Assembly: GCF_945277285.1 (NCBI RefSeq)
Contig: NZ_CALYPR010000002.1
Location: 195,214-259,213 of the forward strand
Direction of reading: 5' to 3'
DNA from: an uncultured Bartonella sp.
Lineage (GTDB): Bacteria > Pseudomonadota > Alphaproteobacteria > Rhizobiales > Rhizobiaceae
DNA: 64,000 bases
In this document: piece by piece, positions 27,449 to 37,706 of the stretch
Layout of the letters: each line of letters starts with the position of its first letter
Position numbering within the stretch: the stretch's first letter is position 1
Notes under the pieces: model-generated
The model's input: the letters and a program-made list of their open reading frames with translations, nothing else
Database searches by the model: none
Told to the model about the DNA's origin: nothing
Translations under genes and position numbers: made by a program

Positions 27449-28825
27449 TTACCAGCCCCAGAACATGAGCCACCAGGCGTAGACAATTGGTACGCAGGAA
27501 AAAGCAAACAGTACAAAACTTACGAGTTTACGGGGCGTACTTTGCGGTGTTTTTTGTAAAATGCGACCAGCAAGGTAAAGGCTCCAAACGGTCGTGATGA
27601 CAAGGATAAAAGCACGGGCATCGGAAAGCCACCAGAAGGTAATGCCGTCATACATAAGAAGTTTGATGGTGGTTGCGGTTAACCCTAAAAACAGGCCCGC
27701 TGCTGCCAACGGCAAAAACGCTTGTGCCAGATGGTGGAACAGTGTTTGCGAGCGCATAATGCTGGCAATGGCCCAAAGGATGAGGGTTAAAAACGTGCCA
27801 AAAAGCAAACCGCTGCCTAAAATATAGCTGGCAACGCAAAACCCGTCTACCCAATTGAAACTGTCATTATTGGCGGGGTAGTTGGTTAAAATCCACCAAG
27901 GAGCAGTGGGGTCAAGTGGCCAGAAAATATTATGGTCGACCAGCCATTCGGCAATAGCCTGTTTAAAAGTGACAAACCACGGGCTTACTGTCCACGTGAA
28001 TGCACCAATGGCAACGCCGATCATGCCGAAGAGCAACAACCTTGCTTCCCAAGGATTAGCATTTTTATCTCCCCCATAAACCACAACCTCTTCCATAACA
28101 GAACGCGGTTTTAAAGCTACGGCATTATGAAAACCGGCGCAGCGCGCGCACATATGACAGGCATTGACGCCATGAAGCTGGTGAATATTGATCATTGGCG
28201 GACAATTTGGATTTTCCTGACGATCACCGCAGTAACACGCCCATTTTGCCTGATCTGTCTTGAATGAAATAGGAGCAAGGCGGGAAAGCAGGTTGAAAAC
28301 CCCATTGACAGGACAAAGATAGCGGCACCAGACACGTGTGCCTTTGCCAAAGAAAAAGCCGATTGTCATTGCCGCCAGCGTAGATCCGCCAAGAATGAGA
28401 AGGGCGGCTTCGGCATAATCATAAACGCTTATCAATTGGCCATAAAGGGTGGTCAGAATAAAAGCGACAGTCGGCCAGCCCCGCCACTTGAGCCAGCGCG
28501 GAATAGATTTGTTACGCCCGACTGTTCTGCTGGTAAATTCGGCAAGTGCGCCCTCGGGGCAGAATACGCCGCACCAGAAGCGTCCCATCACCAGCATGGA
28601 TAGAATGACAAATGGCCACCAAATGCCCCAGAATACAAATTGTGCAAAAAGAACGAGGTTGTTGAGAATATGCTCTTGTCGCGCCGGCAGCGGCAGAAAG
28701 GCAGGTATGACAAGCAGGAACAAATAGATAACAACCACACACCACTGAATTGACTGAATCACCTTTCTATGGCGATGCATCGAAGTGCCCAGATTATAAA
28801 TGGCAGTGGTGATAAAGTGGGACAT
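27449..28825 (-). CDS. ftrD: FtrD-like polyferredoxin membrane protein of the ferrous iron uptake system
   Basis: A 458-residue membrane protein of the NapH/CcoG-like 4Fe-4S type. Cysteine clusters GRFWCGVFCPEGALAE and VWCRYLCPVNGVFN lie in the membrane half, with further Cys in WACYCGDRQENPNC and NACHMCARCAGFHN, enough for two or more iron-sulphur centres. About ten membrane segments. In Brucella FtrABCD, FtrD is thought to take electrons from the FtrB/FtrA side back to the membrane pool after ferrous iron oxidation. It is last in the operon, 19 bp after ftrC, with AAGGAACC before the ATG. Confidence 0.88.
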   Translation of the reverse strand: MSHFITTAIYNLGTSMHRHRKVIQSIQWCVVVIYLFLLVIPAFLPLPARQEHILNNLVLFAQFVFWGIWWPFVILSMLVMGRFWCGVFCPEGALAEFTSRTVGRNKSIPRWLKWRGWPTVAFILTTLYGQLISVYDYAEAALLILGGSTLAAMTIGFFFGKGTRVWCRYLCPVNGVFNLLSRLAPISFKTDQAKWACYCGDRQENPNCPPMINIHQLHGVNACHMCARCAGFHNAVALKPRSVMEEVVVYGGDKNANPWEARLLLFGMIGVAIGAFTWTVSPWFVTFKQAIAEWLVDHNIFWPLDPTAPWWILTNYPANNDSFNWVDGFCVASYILGSGLLFGTFLTLILWAIASIMRSQTLFHHLAQAFLPLAAAGLFLGLTATTIKLLMYDGITFWWLSDARAFILVITTVWSLYLAGRILQKTPQSTPRKLVSFVLFAFSCVPIVYAWWLMFWGW

Positions 28826-28844
28826 GGTTCCTTCGGGTTTGTTA

Positions 28845-29696
28845 TCAAGTGGCGTTTAGCGGTGGTTGGACAATATTCTTTCGTGTTTTTCTGGTACAAA
28901 GAACGATAGCAACAATCCAGTAAACAGCTAATACAATAACGTGCATAAGAGAAGGTTCCGCATGGTAACCGGTAAGCCCTGTCAATGTGCTATTGTCAGG
29001 AATAAGCCAGCTTGTGCTCCATATTGGGTCATCCATGAAGCTGTAAAGCCATTCTGGTAAATTATAGGCAGAAATCTGCGCTGCAGCTTTGTCGAAGGCG
29101 GTAATAAGTAGGCCACCACCAATCAACAGAAGAACAAATTCGCTTCCCAGAAAGAACCATTTCCATGGAATGATTTTGGAAAATTTCTGCAAGACCCAGA
29201 AGGTCAGCAATGCAAGAATGAATCCAAGTACCCCGCCCAGCACAAACATTCCAAGCGAGGAACCATTTTGTTGGGCGCCAACGCCGGCAAGAAACACCAC
29301 GGTTTCCGAACCTTCTCGTGCAACCGCAAGCATGGCAAGCAGCATAATGCCAAAGCCACCAGAAGTTTGCAGGCTTTCAGCCGCCTCGCGCTCTAGTGTA
29401 TGTTTCATTGAACGGCCATGATGATGCATCCATACAATCATTTGCAGGATAAGAAGGGCAGCAACGGCCATCATTGCGGTAAAGAACCATTCACCGCCGG
29501 GGCCAGCAAACCAAGTGCCTGCAACCCAGAATGCAATGGCCAGAAGACCAGCCAGTACCAATCCCAGAGCAGTACCGATCCACAACCGGTTTTTTAAAGT
29601 TAACAGGTTTTCACGTCGCAACCATGTGTAAAGAATGCCGATGACGAGCAGCGCTTCGATACTTTCACGCCAGACAATGAACAGAGGTGCACCCAT
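28845..29696 (-). CDS. ftrC: FTR1-family iron permease FtrC
   Basis: Inner-membrane ferric permease of 283 residues with seven predicted membrane segments. Two FTR1 signature motifs are visible: WRESIEALLVIGIL near residue 9 and the second REGSET (AVAREGSETVVFLAGVG); these R-E-x-x-E elements bind iron during transport. It works with periplasmic FtrA (P19-like) and cupredoxin FtrB. AGGAGAGC precedes the ATG. The gene is 11 bp after ftrB and 19 bp before ftrD, a tight operon. Confidence 0.93.
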   Translation of the reverse strand: MGAPLFIVWRESIEALLVIGILYTWLRRENLLTLKNRLWIGTALGLVLAGLLAIAFWVAGTWFAGPGGEWFFTAMMAVAALLILQMIVWMHHHGRSMKHTLEREAAESLQTSGGFGIMLLAMLAVAREGSETVVFLAGVGAQQNGSSLGMFVLGGVLGFILALLTFWVLQKFSKIIPWKWFFLGSEFVLLLIGGGLLITAFDKAAAQISAYNLPEWLYSFMDDPIWSTSWLIPDNSTLTGLTGYHAEPSLMHVIVLAVYWIVAIVLCTRKTRKNIVQPPLNAT

Positions 29697-29707
29697 TCTT
29701 CGCTCTC

Positions 29708-30031
29708 CTATTTAACAACAATGTCGAAACCGGCCATATCCATATGAAATTCGTCAATAAAATGGTAGCTTCCGGGTTTGAGCGGGTGGATGACAACAAA
29801 AGATTCGACACCGGCGCCTAGAACTTTTTCGACACGCATTGAAAGATTTTCAAATTCTGCGGGTCCCGAACCGATATTTTTAACAGAAATTTTGAAACGT
29901 TGGCCGGCAGGCACATCAATAGACTGGGGTTCAAAGACACCGTCCTTGATGGTTATCGTGTAGACGGCAAGTTCATCCGCGCTAGCAAAGAGCGGAAACA
30001 GACACAACAACATAACCATTATCGCACGCAT
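29708..30031 (-). CDS. ftrB: Periplasmic cupredoxin FtrB
   Basis: A 107-residue small cupredoxin-like protein. Signal peptide MRAIMVMLLCLFPLFASA, mature start about DELAVYTITIKDGVFEPQSI. It has the cupredoxin block VPAGQRFKISVKNIGSGPAEFE and the late PGSYHFIDEFHMDMAGFDIVV. The usual Cys ligand of blue copper proteins is absent in the last loop; possible ligands are His and Met in FIDEFHMDMAG plus Glu, as in the FTR-associated cupredoxins. In Brucella it is proposed to oxidise Fe2+ before FtrC. The start at 30029-30031 fits the signal peptide and the AAGGG upstream. A hairpin separates it from ftrA. Confidence 0.9.
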   Translation of the reverse strand: MRAIMVMLLCLFPLFASADELAVYTITIKDGVFEPQSIDVPAGQRFKISVKNIGSGPAEFENLSMRVEKVLGAGVESFVVIHPLKPGSYHFIDEFHMDMAGFDIVVK

Positions 30032-30069
30032 ATAAAAACCCTTTTTAAAACAAAGCCGGCCCCCGCAAA

Positions 30070-30110
30070 AAGCAAGACCGGCTGTGGAGGTCACAACGGC
30101 CGGTCTGCTT
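30070..30110 (-). terminator. Intercistronic hairpin with T tract between ftrA and ftrB (attenuator or 3' stabiliser)
   Basis: Arms 30070-30082 and 30099-30110 pair over 12 bp with one bulged A; loop 16 nt. Read on the minus strand the stem runs into GCTTTTTGC. This looks like a partial terminator that would leave more ftrA than ftrBCD message. Confidence 0.7.
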
Positions 30111-30251
30111 GGAGGTTTACTTGTAACGGTGAATGATCGAAAGTAAACCCCGACATAACAAACAGGTCACGATCGTTGGGGGACAGGATTATCATTGAAC
30201 CTTATCCCGTAAAAATTTTTCAGCAGAAATTTTCTGCTTTTTTCAAAACAA

Positions 30252-30785
30252 TCAGTAACCGCCTTTTTTGCCGGTACCGGCATACGTAAAGTCGTATTCA
30301 ACAACGCATTTGTCAAACCACGGGCCAACGCCAGTTTCCTTGTCGACGTGGCGGCCAAACATGGATTCTTTTGACGGAGGCAAAATGGTGAATTTCAGAT
30401 GATATTTGCCAGCCCCCTGCATTTTTATGTTTTCACCGTAATGCGGGCCGTCATTGGCAACCATCGGGTGAAAATGGCCACTTGCAGGCTCTTTGGAGCC
30501 TTCCTTGGTCAACTCGTAAGAGACTTGCAAATAAGGAGCCCAAGCACCTTCGGGAAGACCATTCTTATTGTCTTCAGTGGCGTGAATATCCGCTTCCAGA
30601 TGGATGTCAGATTTGGCAGCGGCAAGCATAATGCCTTCCGGCTCCATTTCAATCGGTTGTAGATAGACAGCAGCAATTTCCAGCCCCCCACAATGCTGTG
30701 GCTCGCCGATAGGATATTCAACTGCCAAAGCAGGAGTTGCGAAAAGAGTACAGGATGCAGCAAAGATAAATTGATTAAAACGCAT
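30252..30785 (-). CDS. ftrA: Periplasmic P19-type iron-binding protein FtrA
   Basis: A 177-residue exported protein. Signal peptide MRFNQFIFAASCTLFATPALA, mature part starting VEYPIGEPQHCGGLEIAAVYL. The family (P19 of Campylobacter, Tp34) binds Fe and Cu; candidate ligands are visible: Met/Glu in IEMEPEGIML, SDIHLEADIHAT, and His in ASGHFHPMVANDGPHYGENI. Start chosen at 30783-30785 with GAGGG upstream, omitting a longer frame. It heads the ftrABCD operon, with a palindrome directly upstream in the promoter region, and is followed by a strong hairpin. Confidence 0.93.
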   Translation of the reverse strand: MRFNQFIFAASCTLFATPALAVEYPIGEPQHCGGLEIAAVYLQPIEMEPEGIMLAAAKSDIHLEADIHATEDNKNGLPEGAWAPYLQVSYELTKEGSKEPASGHFHPMVANDGPHYGENIKMQGAGKYHLKFTILPPSKESMFGRHVDKETGVGPWFDKCVVEYDFTYAGTGKKGGY

Positions 30786-30807
30786 GATATTTCCCTCGGT
30801 ATAAAAC

Positions 30808-30824
30808 ATGACAATGTATATCAT
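30808..30824 (-). promoter_or_regulatory. Candidate iron-responsive operator upstream of ftrA
   Basis: ATGACAATGTATATCAT, a 17-bp imperfect palindrome (5 of 6 pairs per arm) 22 bp before the ftrA start. AT-rich and dyadic like Irr or Fur/Mur boxes. In Brucella the ftr operon responds to iron, but which factor binds here cannot be told. Confidence 0.4.
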
Positions 30825-31442
30825 ATTTTTTAAAATTGGCAAATTTAAATTTTACAAAAACGATCAAGTTCAACGTTATGAGAAATTTAAATCCATTTTT
30901 TGTGAACGCTGGCAGAGAGCAAGGTGAAAGGTCTATTGATATTTGAAATAAATGATATTTTAAAAAATATAATTAATTACATGATGTATCGTTAATTTTA
31001 ATTCGTTAAATAAAACATAAATAACGTATTTTATCATTAAAATAATTTTATAATAAATTTATGTAAAAATTTTAAAGTAAGTGAAATATATCTGAATTAT
31101 TTTGTTTTTAATGAATGATATAAAACAGTAGAAAGAGCATAAGTCTTGACTATAAAAGATTTAAAAACGTGACCGGATAATGTTGATATACTCTTATTAG
31201 AGACAGAATTTTGGGGCTGCAAAATCGTTAAAAAATGCCGGAAAGCTTCTGAAAACGGGCAATTTGCACGAGAAAAAGCGAGAAAAACGAGTGCGAACCT
31301 TGATTTGAAAAAGTCCAGAAAATACGCTTGAAACTTAAAAAATTAAAATCCATCGTTTCTGACATTTTTTTGCGACTCAAAAAATGCGTCAGTTTATATA
31401 GCCAAACTTGTGAGGGTTTTTAAAATAACCGGTCTATAGCTG
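30825..31442. other. Very AT-rich intergenic region upstream of ftrA
   Basis: About 620 bp, with 30940-31130 composed almost only of A and T. It contains no ORF with a ribosome-binding site on either strand. It holds the ftrA promoter; the rest is unexplained. Confidence 0.5.
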
Positions 31443-31476
31443 TCACGGCCAAAGCAATTGAATGCTTTGGCCGTGA
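31443..31476 (-). terminator. Perfect 14-bp inverted repeat behind carB
   Basis: TCACGGCCAAAGCA/TGCTTTGGCCGTGA with a 6-nt loop, 7 bp beyond the carB stop. It has no long T tract on the minus strand, so it may act as a stabilising hairpin as much as a terminator. Confidence 0.7.
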
Positions 31477-31483
31477 AAGAGGA

Positions 31484-34400
31484 TTATTGCGTATATTCTT
31501 GCAGCGAACGCACCTGAATTGTGCCTTTCTGCAAGGCTTCAATGGCTTCTACAACCGAAACCGCCCCGGACATTGTTGTGTAATAGGGCACCTTTTGCAT
31601 CAAGGCTGCGCGGCGCAACGATTTTGAGTCTGATATGGCACTTGCAGTATCGGTTGTATTGAAAACAATCTGAACCTGACGGTTACGAATGGCATCTTCA
31701 ATATGTGGGCGGCCTTCCAGAACTTTGTTGATCTTTTTGGCTTTAACACCGTGTTCTTCCAGAAATCTCTGCGTTCCGGTGGTCGCAAGAATTGAAAAAC
31801 CGAGCTTGGCCATGCGTTTGACTGCATCAAGAACACGGATTTTGTCATCGTCTTTGACAGAGACAAAAAGTGTCCCTTCACGTGGCAGATCATTGCCGGC
31901 ACCAAGCTGTGCCTTGGCATAGGCAAGGGCAAATGTATAATCAAGCCCCATTACCTCGCCGGTCGAGCGCATTTCCGGTCCGAGCAAAGTATCAACCCCT
32001 TGGAAACGGGCAAACGGGAAGACTGCTTCCTTGACTGCTATATGCGGTTTTTTCTGAATTTTCGGCAGCCCGCCATAACAGTTGATCGCTTTATTGAGCT
32101 TGTCTCCGGCCATGATGCGCGCGGCAACCTTGGCAATCGGCCGGCCGATTGTTTTGGCAACAAAAGGAACCGTGCGCGAGGCACGTGGATTGACTTCAAG
32201 AATGTAGATAATGCCTTCTTTCACCGCATATTGCACATTCATCAGCCCGCCGACATGAAGTGCTTTGGCAAGTTGGACAGTTTGGCGTTTAAGTTCTTCA
32301 ACAATTTCCGGTGACAAAGTGTGGACAGGCAAAGAACAAGCTGAGTCACCTGAATGGATACCGGCTTCCTCGATATGTTCCATGATACCGGCGACAAATG
32401 TATTTTCGCCATCGCACAGGCAATCCACGTCCACTTCAATTGCATTGGTAAGATAAGTGTCGAACAAAAGCGGATTTTTGCCGAGCAGTGTATTGATCTG
32501 TCCGGTTTTGTCATTGGGGTAATGTGCCTTGATCTCTTCCGGTACCAGTTCCGGCACCGTGTCAAGCAGATAGGATTGCAGGTTGCGTTCATCATGAATG
32601 ATCTGCATAGCCCGGCCGCCTAGAACATAAGACGGGCGCACAACCAGTGGAAAGCCCAGATCATTGGCAACAAGACGCGCCTGTTCAACCGAATAGGCGA
32701 TGCCGTTTTTAGGCTGCGTCAGATCGAGTTTGATAAGCAGTTTCTGGAAACGGTCGCGGTCTTCTGCCAAGTCGATTGCATCGGGCGAAGTACCCAGAAT
32801 GGGAATGCCGGATTTTTCGAGCGATGCTGCAAGCTTGAGCGGGGTTTGACCGCCAAACTGCACAATGACACCGACAAGTTCGCCTTTTTCTTTTTCTGCT
32901 TCCAGTATGGAAAGCACATCTTCGGCCGTTAGCGGTTCGAAATAGAGCCGGTCTGAGGTGTCATAATCGGTAGAAACAGTTTCCGGATTGCAATTGACCA
33001 TAATGGCTTCATAGCCGGCATCATGGAGAGCAAAAGCGGCATGACAGCAACAATAGTCGAATTCAATTCCCTGACCGATACGGTTAGGACCGCCACCAAG
33101 AATAACCACCTTCTTGCGATCGGAAACATTGGCTTCCGAACGCAATTTTCCGGCAAAAGGCACTTCATAAGTTGAATACATATAGGCAGTTGGCGAAGCA
33201 AATTCGGCCGCGCATGTATCAACGCGTTTGAACACCGGTTTCACATTAAGCTCGTGGCGCAGTTTGGTGACTTCTTCTGTTTCCAGACCGGTCAGGCTGC
33301 CCAGTCGTGCATCCGAAAAGCCCATGGATTTAATCATACGGAAGTTTTCTGCGTCTTTCGGCAAGCCCTGTTCGCGTATGCGCTGTTCCATATCGACAAT
33401 CGAGGCAATCTGTTCCAAAAACCACGGGTCGATTTTGCTGATCTGGTGAATTTCGTTAAGCGGCATGCCCATGCGCATGGCTTGGGCCACATAGCGCAAA
33501 CGGTCGGGCGTCGGGGTGCCGATGGCTGCGCGGATGGCATTTTTTTCGTCACCTTCGGCGTGCTCGGGAATGGTGATTTCATCAAGGCCGGTCAAGCCTG
33601 TTTCAAGCCCGCGCAAAGCTTTTTGCAATGATTCCTGAAAAGTCCGGCCAATTGCCATCACTTCGCCGACAGATTTCATTGCGGTGGTCAAAGTGTGCGA
33701 GGCGCCGGGGAATTTTTCAAAGGCAAAACGCGGAATTTTGGTAACAATATAGTCGATTGACGGTTCAAATGAAGCCGGTGTCGCACCGCCGGTAATGTCA
33801 TTTTCCAATTCGTCCAGTGTATAGCCGACAGCAAGTTTGGCGGCTACCTTGGCAATCGGAAATCCTGTTGCCTTCGAGGCTAGTGCCGACGAGCGGGAAA
33901 CGCGCGGATTCATTTCAATAACAATCAGCCGGCCATTTTCCGGATTAACCGCAAATTGTACGTTCGAGCCGCCAGTCTCGACCCCGATTTCACGCAACAC
34001 GGCAATCGAAGCGTTGCGCATCATCTGGTATTCTTTATCGGTCAATGTCAAAGCAGGGGCAATGGTAATTGAATCGCCTGTGTGAACACCCATCGGGTCG
34101 AGATTTTCGATAGAACAGATAATGATACAATTGTCCTTCTTGTCGCGGACAACTTCCATCTCGAACTCTTTCCAACCCAGAACACTTTCTTCAATAAGCA
34201 CTTCGGTTGTGGGCGAAGCTTCCAGACCACGTTCGATAATCTCGTAGAATTCTGTACGGTTATAGGCAATGCCGCCGCCAGTACCACCAAGTGTGAAGGA
34301 TGGCCGGATAATGGCAGGAAGGCCTACAACATCAAGTGCCTGACCGGCTTTTCCGGTGGCATGAGAGATATAACGCTGCTTGCGATCACCTTCCCCCAGA

Positions 34401-34969
34401 TGCCAGTCATGTTCCAGCTTTTCCAGTGCTGCATCAAGAGCTTCACCTTTAAGCTCGGCCTTGAGCTTGTCGCGCATGGCATCATGGCGCTTGCGATCCT
34501 CTTCCTTGATTTCAGTGGCATTGGCAAGCATGGATTTCGGTGTTTCAAGACCGATTTTTGCCATTGCTTCGCGAAACAATGCGCGATCTTCAGCCTTGTC
34601 AATGGCCTTAGCATCAGCACCGATCATCTCGACATTGTAACGCTCAAGAACGCCCATGCGCTTCAGCGAAAGGGCAGTGTTCAGCGCCGTTTGCCCGCCC
34701 ATGGTTGGCAGCAGTGCATCGGGTTTTTCACGGGCAATGATTTTTGCCACAACTTCCGGAGTTATCGGCTCGATATAAGTTGCATCGGCCAGATCCGGAT
34801 CTGTCATGATTGTGGCCGGATTGGAGTTGACCAGAATGATCCGGTAGCCTTCCTCTTTCAAAGCTTTGCAGGCCTGTGTTCCCGAATAATCAAATTCGCA
34901 AGCCTGACCGATGACGATAGGTCCCGCACCGATGATGAGAATGGATTTTATATCTGTGCGTTTTGGCAT
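31484..34969 (-). CDS. carB: Carbamoyl-phosphate synthase large subunit
   Basis: Makes carbamoyl phosphate from bicarbonate, ATP and the ammonia delivered by CarA, feeding arginine and pyrimidine synthesis. At 1161 residues it is longer than the E. coli protein because of an insertion after about residue 140 ([14 protein letters not shown] and following), normal for Hyphomicrobiales. Both halves start with the dinucleotide-like motif ([22 protein letters not shown] and [22 protein letters not shown]) and carry ATP-grasp domains ending in [20 protein letters not shown] and [20 protein letters not shown]. The C-terminal MGS-like domain ([19 protein letters not shown]) is the allosteric site. 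AGGA lies before the ATG. carA is about 3 kb away. Confidence 0.98.
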   Translation of the reverse strand: MPKRTDIKSILIIGAGPIVIGQACEFDYSGTQACKALKEEGYRIILVNSNPATIMTDPDLADATYIEPITPEVVAKIIAREKPDALLPTMGGQTALNTALSLKRMGVLERYNVEMIGADAKAIDKAEDRALFREAMAKIGLETPKSMLANATEIKEEDRKRHDAMRDKLKAELKGEALDAALEKLEHDWHLGEGDRKQRYISHATGKAGQALDVVGLPAIIRPSFTLGGTGGGIAYNRTEFYEIIERGLEASPTTEVLIEESVLGWKEFEMEVVRDKKDNCIIICSIENLDPMGVHTGDSITIAPALTLTDKEYQMMRNASIAVLREIGVETGGSNVQFAVNPENGRLIVIEMNPRVSRSSALASKATGFPIAKVAAKLAVGYTLDELENDITGGATPASFEPSIDYIVTKIPRFAFEKFPGASHTLTTAMKSVGEVMAIGRTFQESLQKALRGLETGLTGLDEITIPEHAEGDEKNAIRAAIGTPTPDRLRYVAQAMRMGMPLNEIHQISKIDPWFLEQIASIVDMEQRIREQGLPKDAENFRMIKSMGFSDARLGSLTGLETEEVTKLRHELNVKPVFKRVDTCAAEFASPTAYMYSTYEVPFAGKLRSEANVSDRKKVVILGGGPNRIGQGIEFDYCCCHAAFALHDAGYEAIMVNCNPETVSTDYDTSDRLYFEPLTAEDVLSILEAEKEKGELVGVIVQFGGQTPLKLAASLEKSGIPILGTSPDAIDLAEDRDRFQKLLIKLDLTQPKNGIAYSVEQARLVANDLGFPLVVRPSYVLGGRAMQIIHDERNLQSYLLDTVPELVPEEIKAHYPNDKTGQINTLLGKNPLLFDTYLTNAIEVDVDCLCDGENTFVAGIMEHIEEAGIHSGDSACSLPVHTLSPEIVEELKRQTVQLAKALHVGGLMNVQYAVKEGIIYILEVNPRASRTVPFVAKTIGRPIAKVAARIMAGDKLNKAINCYGGLPKIQKKPHIAVKEAVFPFARFQGVDTLLGPEMRSTGEVMGLDYTFALAYAKAQLGAGNDLPREGTLFVSVKDDDKIRVLDAVKRMAKLGFSILATTGTQRFLEEHGVKAKKINKVLEGRPHIEDAIRNRQVQIVFNTTDTASAISDSKSLRRAALMQKVPYYTTMSGAVSVVEAIEALQKGTIQVRSLQEYTQ

Positions 34970-35189
34970 GGCAACATCCTATCGCAAATACCCGCGCAAG
35001 CAAAAGCTGCCAGGTTATAGATTTCTTTTTTTTAGGCTAAGCCTGCCTTATAGGTAAAGTTTAAATGAAAGTAACCCCCTAATTTAAGCTTTTTCCGTTT
35101 TTTTTTCATTTATCACCAGTAACAATCTACTCTTCCCGTTTTACTCCGTTATATGACGGTGAAGAGAAAATGTTTTGAAGGAATGGTTT

Positions 35190-36086
35190 ATGCGGTGGGA
35201 AGGCGGCAGACGAAGCGACAATATCGAAGACCGGCGTGGCGAGGAAGAAACGGGCGCAAGTCCGGTTTTTCGCTCGGGCTTGAGCGGCATTGGCTTTGCC
35301 CTGTTATCGCGCGGCGGTTTTCGCGGGTTATTGTTGCTTGTTGTAATATATTTGGGCTTGAGCTTTTTCGGCTTCAGTCCGACGCGCTTTCTGTTTGGCG
35401 ATGGTGCATTGGTGAGCGACAGACAAAACCCTTCGAGTGCGCGTACACCCATTCAGACAAATGACAGACGCAGCCAGTTTATCGCAACGGTTCTAGCAGA
35501 AACCGAAGACACGTGGGGGCCTATTTTCGAACTCCATCATTGGCGTTACAAAGCCCCTCTATTGGTGCGCTTTTCCGGCCATATCGCTTCGCCTTGCGGG
35601 CTTGCAAGTGCTGCCGTCGGGCCATTCTATTGTCCGGCTGACCAGAAGCTTTATCTTGATGACGCGTTTTTTGATGAACTGAGTAACCGGTTCGGGGCAC
35701 CCGGCGAATTTGCTCAGGCTTATGTCATTGCCCATGAAGTGGGCCATCACGTGCAAAATTTGACGGGTATTCTCGATAAAATGAACCGTGAGCGTGCCAT
35801 GCTTGATGATGCGGCAGCCAATGCCCTTTCGGTCAAAATAGAACTGCAGGCCGATTGTTATGCCGGCGTGTGGGCTTATTCGACCGAAGAGCAGGGAATT
35901 GTTGAAACTGGCGATATCGATTCGGCGCTTAATGCAGCAGCAAAAATCGGCGATGATACGTTGCAAAAACAAACACAGGGCTATGTCGTTCCCGACAGTT
36001 TCACACACGGAACATCAGCTCAACGTGTCAATGCTTTTAAAACCGGTTATCAATCGGGCAAGATGGAAGCGTGCAAGGCATTGTAA
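35190..36086 (+). CDS. Neutral zinc metallopeptidase, YpfJ family
   Basis: A membrane-anchored putative zinc metallopeptidase of 298 residues. The cytosolic N-terminus (MRWEGGRRSDNIEDRRG) is the family hallmark, followed by one membrane segment around residues 44-62 and a periplasmic domain. The zincin motif HEVGHHVQ is intact, the third ligand region ELQADCYAGVWA is present and the ending AFKTGYQSGKMEACKAL matches the family. A TTG five codons upstream is open, but the ATG at 35190 has AAGGA at the right distance. It lies in the interval between carB and carA on the opposite strand. Substrates are unknown. Confidence 0.92.
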   Translation: MRWEGGRRSDNIEDRRGEEETGASPVFRSGLSGIGFALLSRGGFRGLLLLVVIYLGLSFFGFSPTRFLFGDGALVSDRQNPSSARTPIQTNDRRSQFIATVLAETEDTWGPIFELHHWRYKAPLLVRFSGHIASPCGLASAAVGPFYCPADQKLYLDDAFFDELSNRFGAPGEFAQAYVIAHEVGHHVQNLTGILDKMNRERAMLDDAAANALSVKIELQADCYAGVWAYSTEEQGIVETGDIDSALNAAAKIGDDTLQKQTQGYVVPDSFTHGTSAQRVNAFKTGYQSGKMEACKAL

Positions 36087-36434
36087 AAAATTATGGCTGT
36101 CCTGTAACAATTGGCAATGCGCTTTGATATTAAAAACATCATTCGAGATTGCTAGGCAGAAGTTGATGAAATGACAGGCACAATGCCGGAAAAAGCACGA
36201 AACCAAGGGTCTAAGGGCGAGGTTTCAAATAATTGATTTGGGTTCTGGGCCGGTGTCGATTTTTTTCTTTGAGGAAAGTTGACGTCAGACATTAAATTAG
36301 TCGTGGTAGAAAAATTATAGCCTGATATAAGAATGCGGCAATTGGCCAGCATTTTATGCCGGTTCTGAAGCTTGTTTTTTTGAGCACTCCATTGTGCATA
36401 GGCATATTTTTAAAAAAGATCTACGGAAGAGATC
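36087..36434. other. Intergenic region, nothing recognised
   Basis: About 350 bp between the YpfJ-like and Tet-like genes. It must contain the MFS promoter; no operator or regulator gene is visible. Confidence 0.5.
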
Positions 36435-37706
36435 ATGTCGCAAAGTCTCGATGCCAAATTTGTTCATAAGGGACTTGTTCTGGTTTTTATCACCCTGTTA
36501 CTGGATATTATCGGCGTTGCTATAATCGTGCCGGTGATGCCGGAATATTTAAGCCAGTTGACAGGGGACAATATCAGCAAAGCTTCAGTAGATGGCGGAC
36601 TTTTGCTCATGGTCTATTCGACCATGCAGTTTTTGTTTGCTCCCTTCATTGGCAATCTTTCCGACCGCTTTGGTCGCCGCCCCATTTTGCTCATGTCGAT
36701 CATCACTTTTGCCATTGACAATTTCATCTGCGCTATTGCATGGAGCTTTTCCATGCTTTTTATCGGGCGCATTCTTGCCGGTATTAGCGGTGCGAGTTTT
36801 TCAACCTGTTCGGCTTATCTTGCCGATATTTCCGACGACAGAACACGCACCCGCAATTTCGGCCTGATCGGAATTGCTTTCGGTGTCGGTTTCTTTTTAG
36901 GGCCGCTCATCGGCGGGATGCTTGGCGAACTGGGGCCGCGAATCCCGTTCTATTTTTCAGCCGGTCTTTCGCTTGTCAATTTTATTTTTGCCATGTTCAT
37001 GTTGCCGGAAACATTGCCTTTGTCTTTACGTCGTCCATTCGACATCAGACGGGCAAATCCATTGGGAGCATTGTTAGAACTCAGACACTATCCGACGGTC
37101 TTATGGGTTTCTCTGGCATTTTTCCTTTATTGGCTTGCCGAAGCTGTCTGGCCATCGACCTTAGCCTTTGTCGCCAAGGAACGCTATGGTTGGGGAGAAC
37201 TTTCAATCGGTTTTGCCTATGGTATTTTCGGCATCGGACAATGTCTGGTGATGGGGCTGCTTTTACCCTATATGACACGCCATTTAAGCAATTGGCGCAT
37301 TTCCATGATTGGCCTGATTTTTGCGCTTGTTGGCATGGTCGGCTATACCTTCGCAGTTGAAGGCTATATGCTTTATGTTGTTTTTCTGTTTACGATGCCT
37401 GAATATATCGCCCATGTGCCCATGCGCTCGATAGCCTCCTCACAGGTGCCAGCCAACGCGCAAGGTGCTTTGCAAGGCGCGCTTACCTCAATCACTTCGG
37501 TCACCTCGATGGTGGGGCCAATTTTTTATACTTCTGTTTTCAGCTATTTTACCAGCGATAATGCGTTGTTCAAATTTGCCGGAGCACCTTATGCGGCCGC
37601 ATTTTTTGTGCTTTTGGCCGCAACTGTGGTTTTTGCCTTTTATGTGCGCGAAGACAAAAGCCCGCGAATGACAACATATGAGCTGAAGGCACCTAAAGAG
37701 AAATAA
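36435..37706 (+). CDS. MFS efflux transporter of the TetA/TCR type
   Basis: Twelve-segment major facilitator of 423 residues, proton-coupled drug exporter class. Motif A GNLSDRFGRRPILL between TM2 and TM3, motif C-like GFFLGPLIGGMLGELGP in TM5, and ALQGALTSITSVTSMVGPIFYT in the second half are typical of TetA-like tetracycline-class antiporters. Chromosomal members in this order are common and their drug, if any, is unknown; no tetR-type repressor is next to it, which speaks against an acquired resistance cassette. GGAAGAG precedes the ATG. Confidence 0.88.
   Translation: MSQSLDAKFVHKGLVLVFITLLLDIIGVAIIVPVMPEYLSQLTGDNISKASVDGGLLLMVYSTMQFLFAPFIGNLSDRFGRRPILLMSIITFAIDNFICAIAWSFSMLFIGRILAGISGASFSTCSAYLADISDDRTRTRNFGLIGIAFGVGFFLGPLIGGMLGELGPRIPFYFSAGLSLVNFIFAMFMLPETLPLSLRRPFDIRRANPLGALLELRHYPTVLWVSLAFFLYWLAEAVWPSTLAFVAKERYGWGELSIGFAYGIFGIGQCLVMGLLLPYMTRHLSNWRISMIGLIFALVGMVGYTFAVEGYMLYVVFLFTMPEYIAHVPMRSIASSQVPANAQGALQGALTSITSVTSMVGPIFYTSVFSYFTSDNALFKFAGAPYAAAFFVLLAATVVFAFYVREDKSPRMTTYELKAPKEK

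Noticed and set aside
34082-35020. 312-residue plus-strand frame opposite carB
   Set aside because: Lies wholly antisense to the conserved carB frame; a shadow.
36435-37706. Tet-like MFS gene as an acquired resistance determinant
   Set aside because: No TetR-type repressor, mobile element or compositional break next to it; looks like a resident chromosomal transporter.
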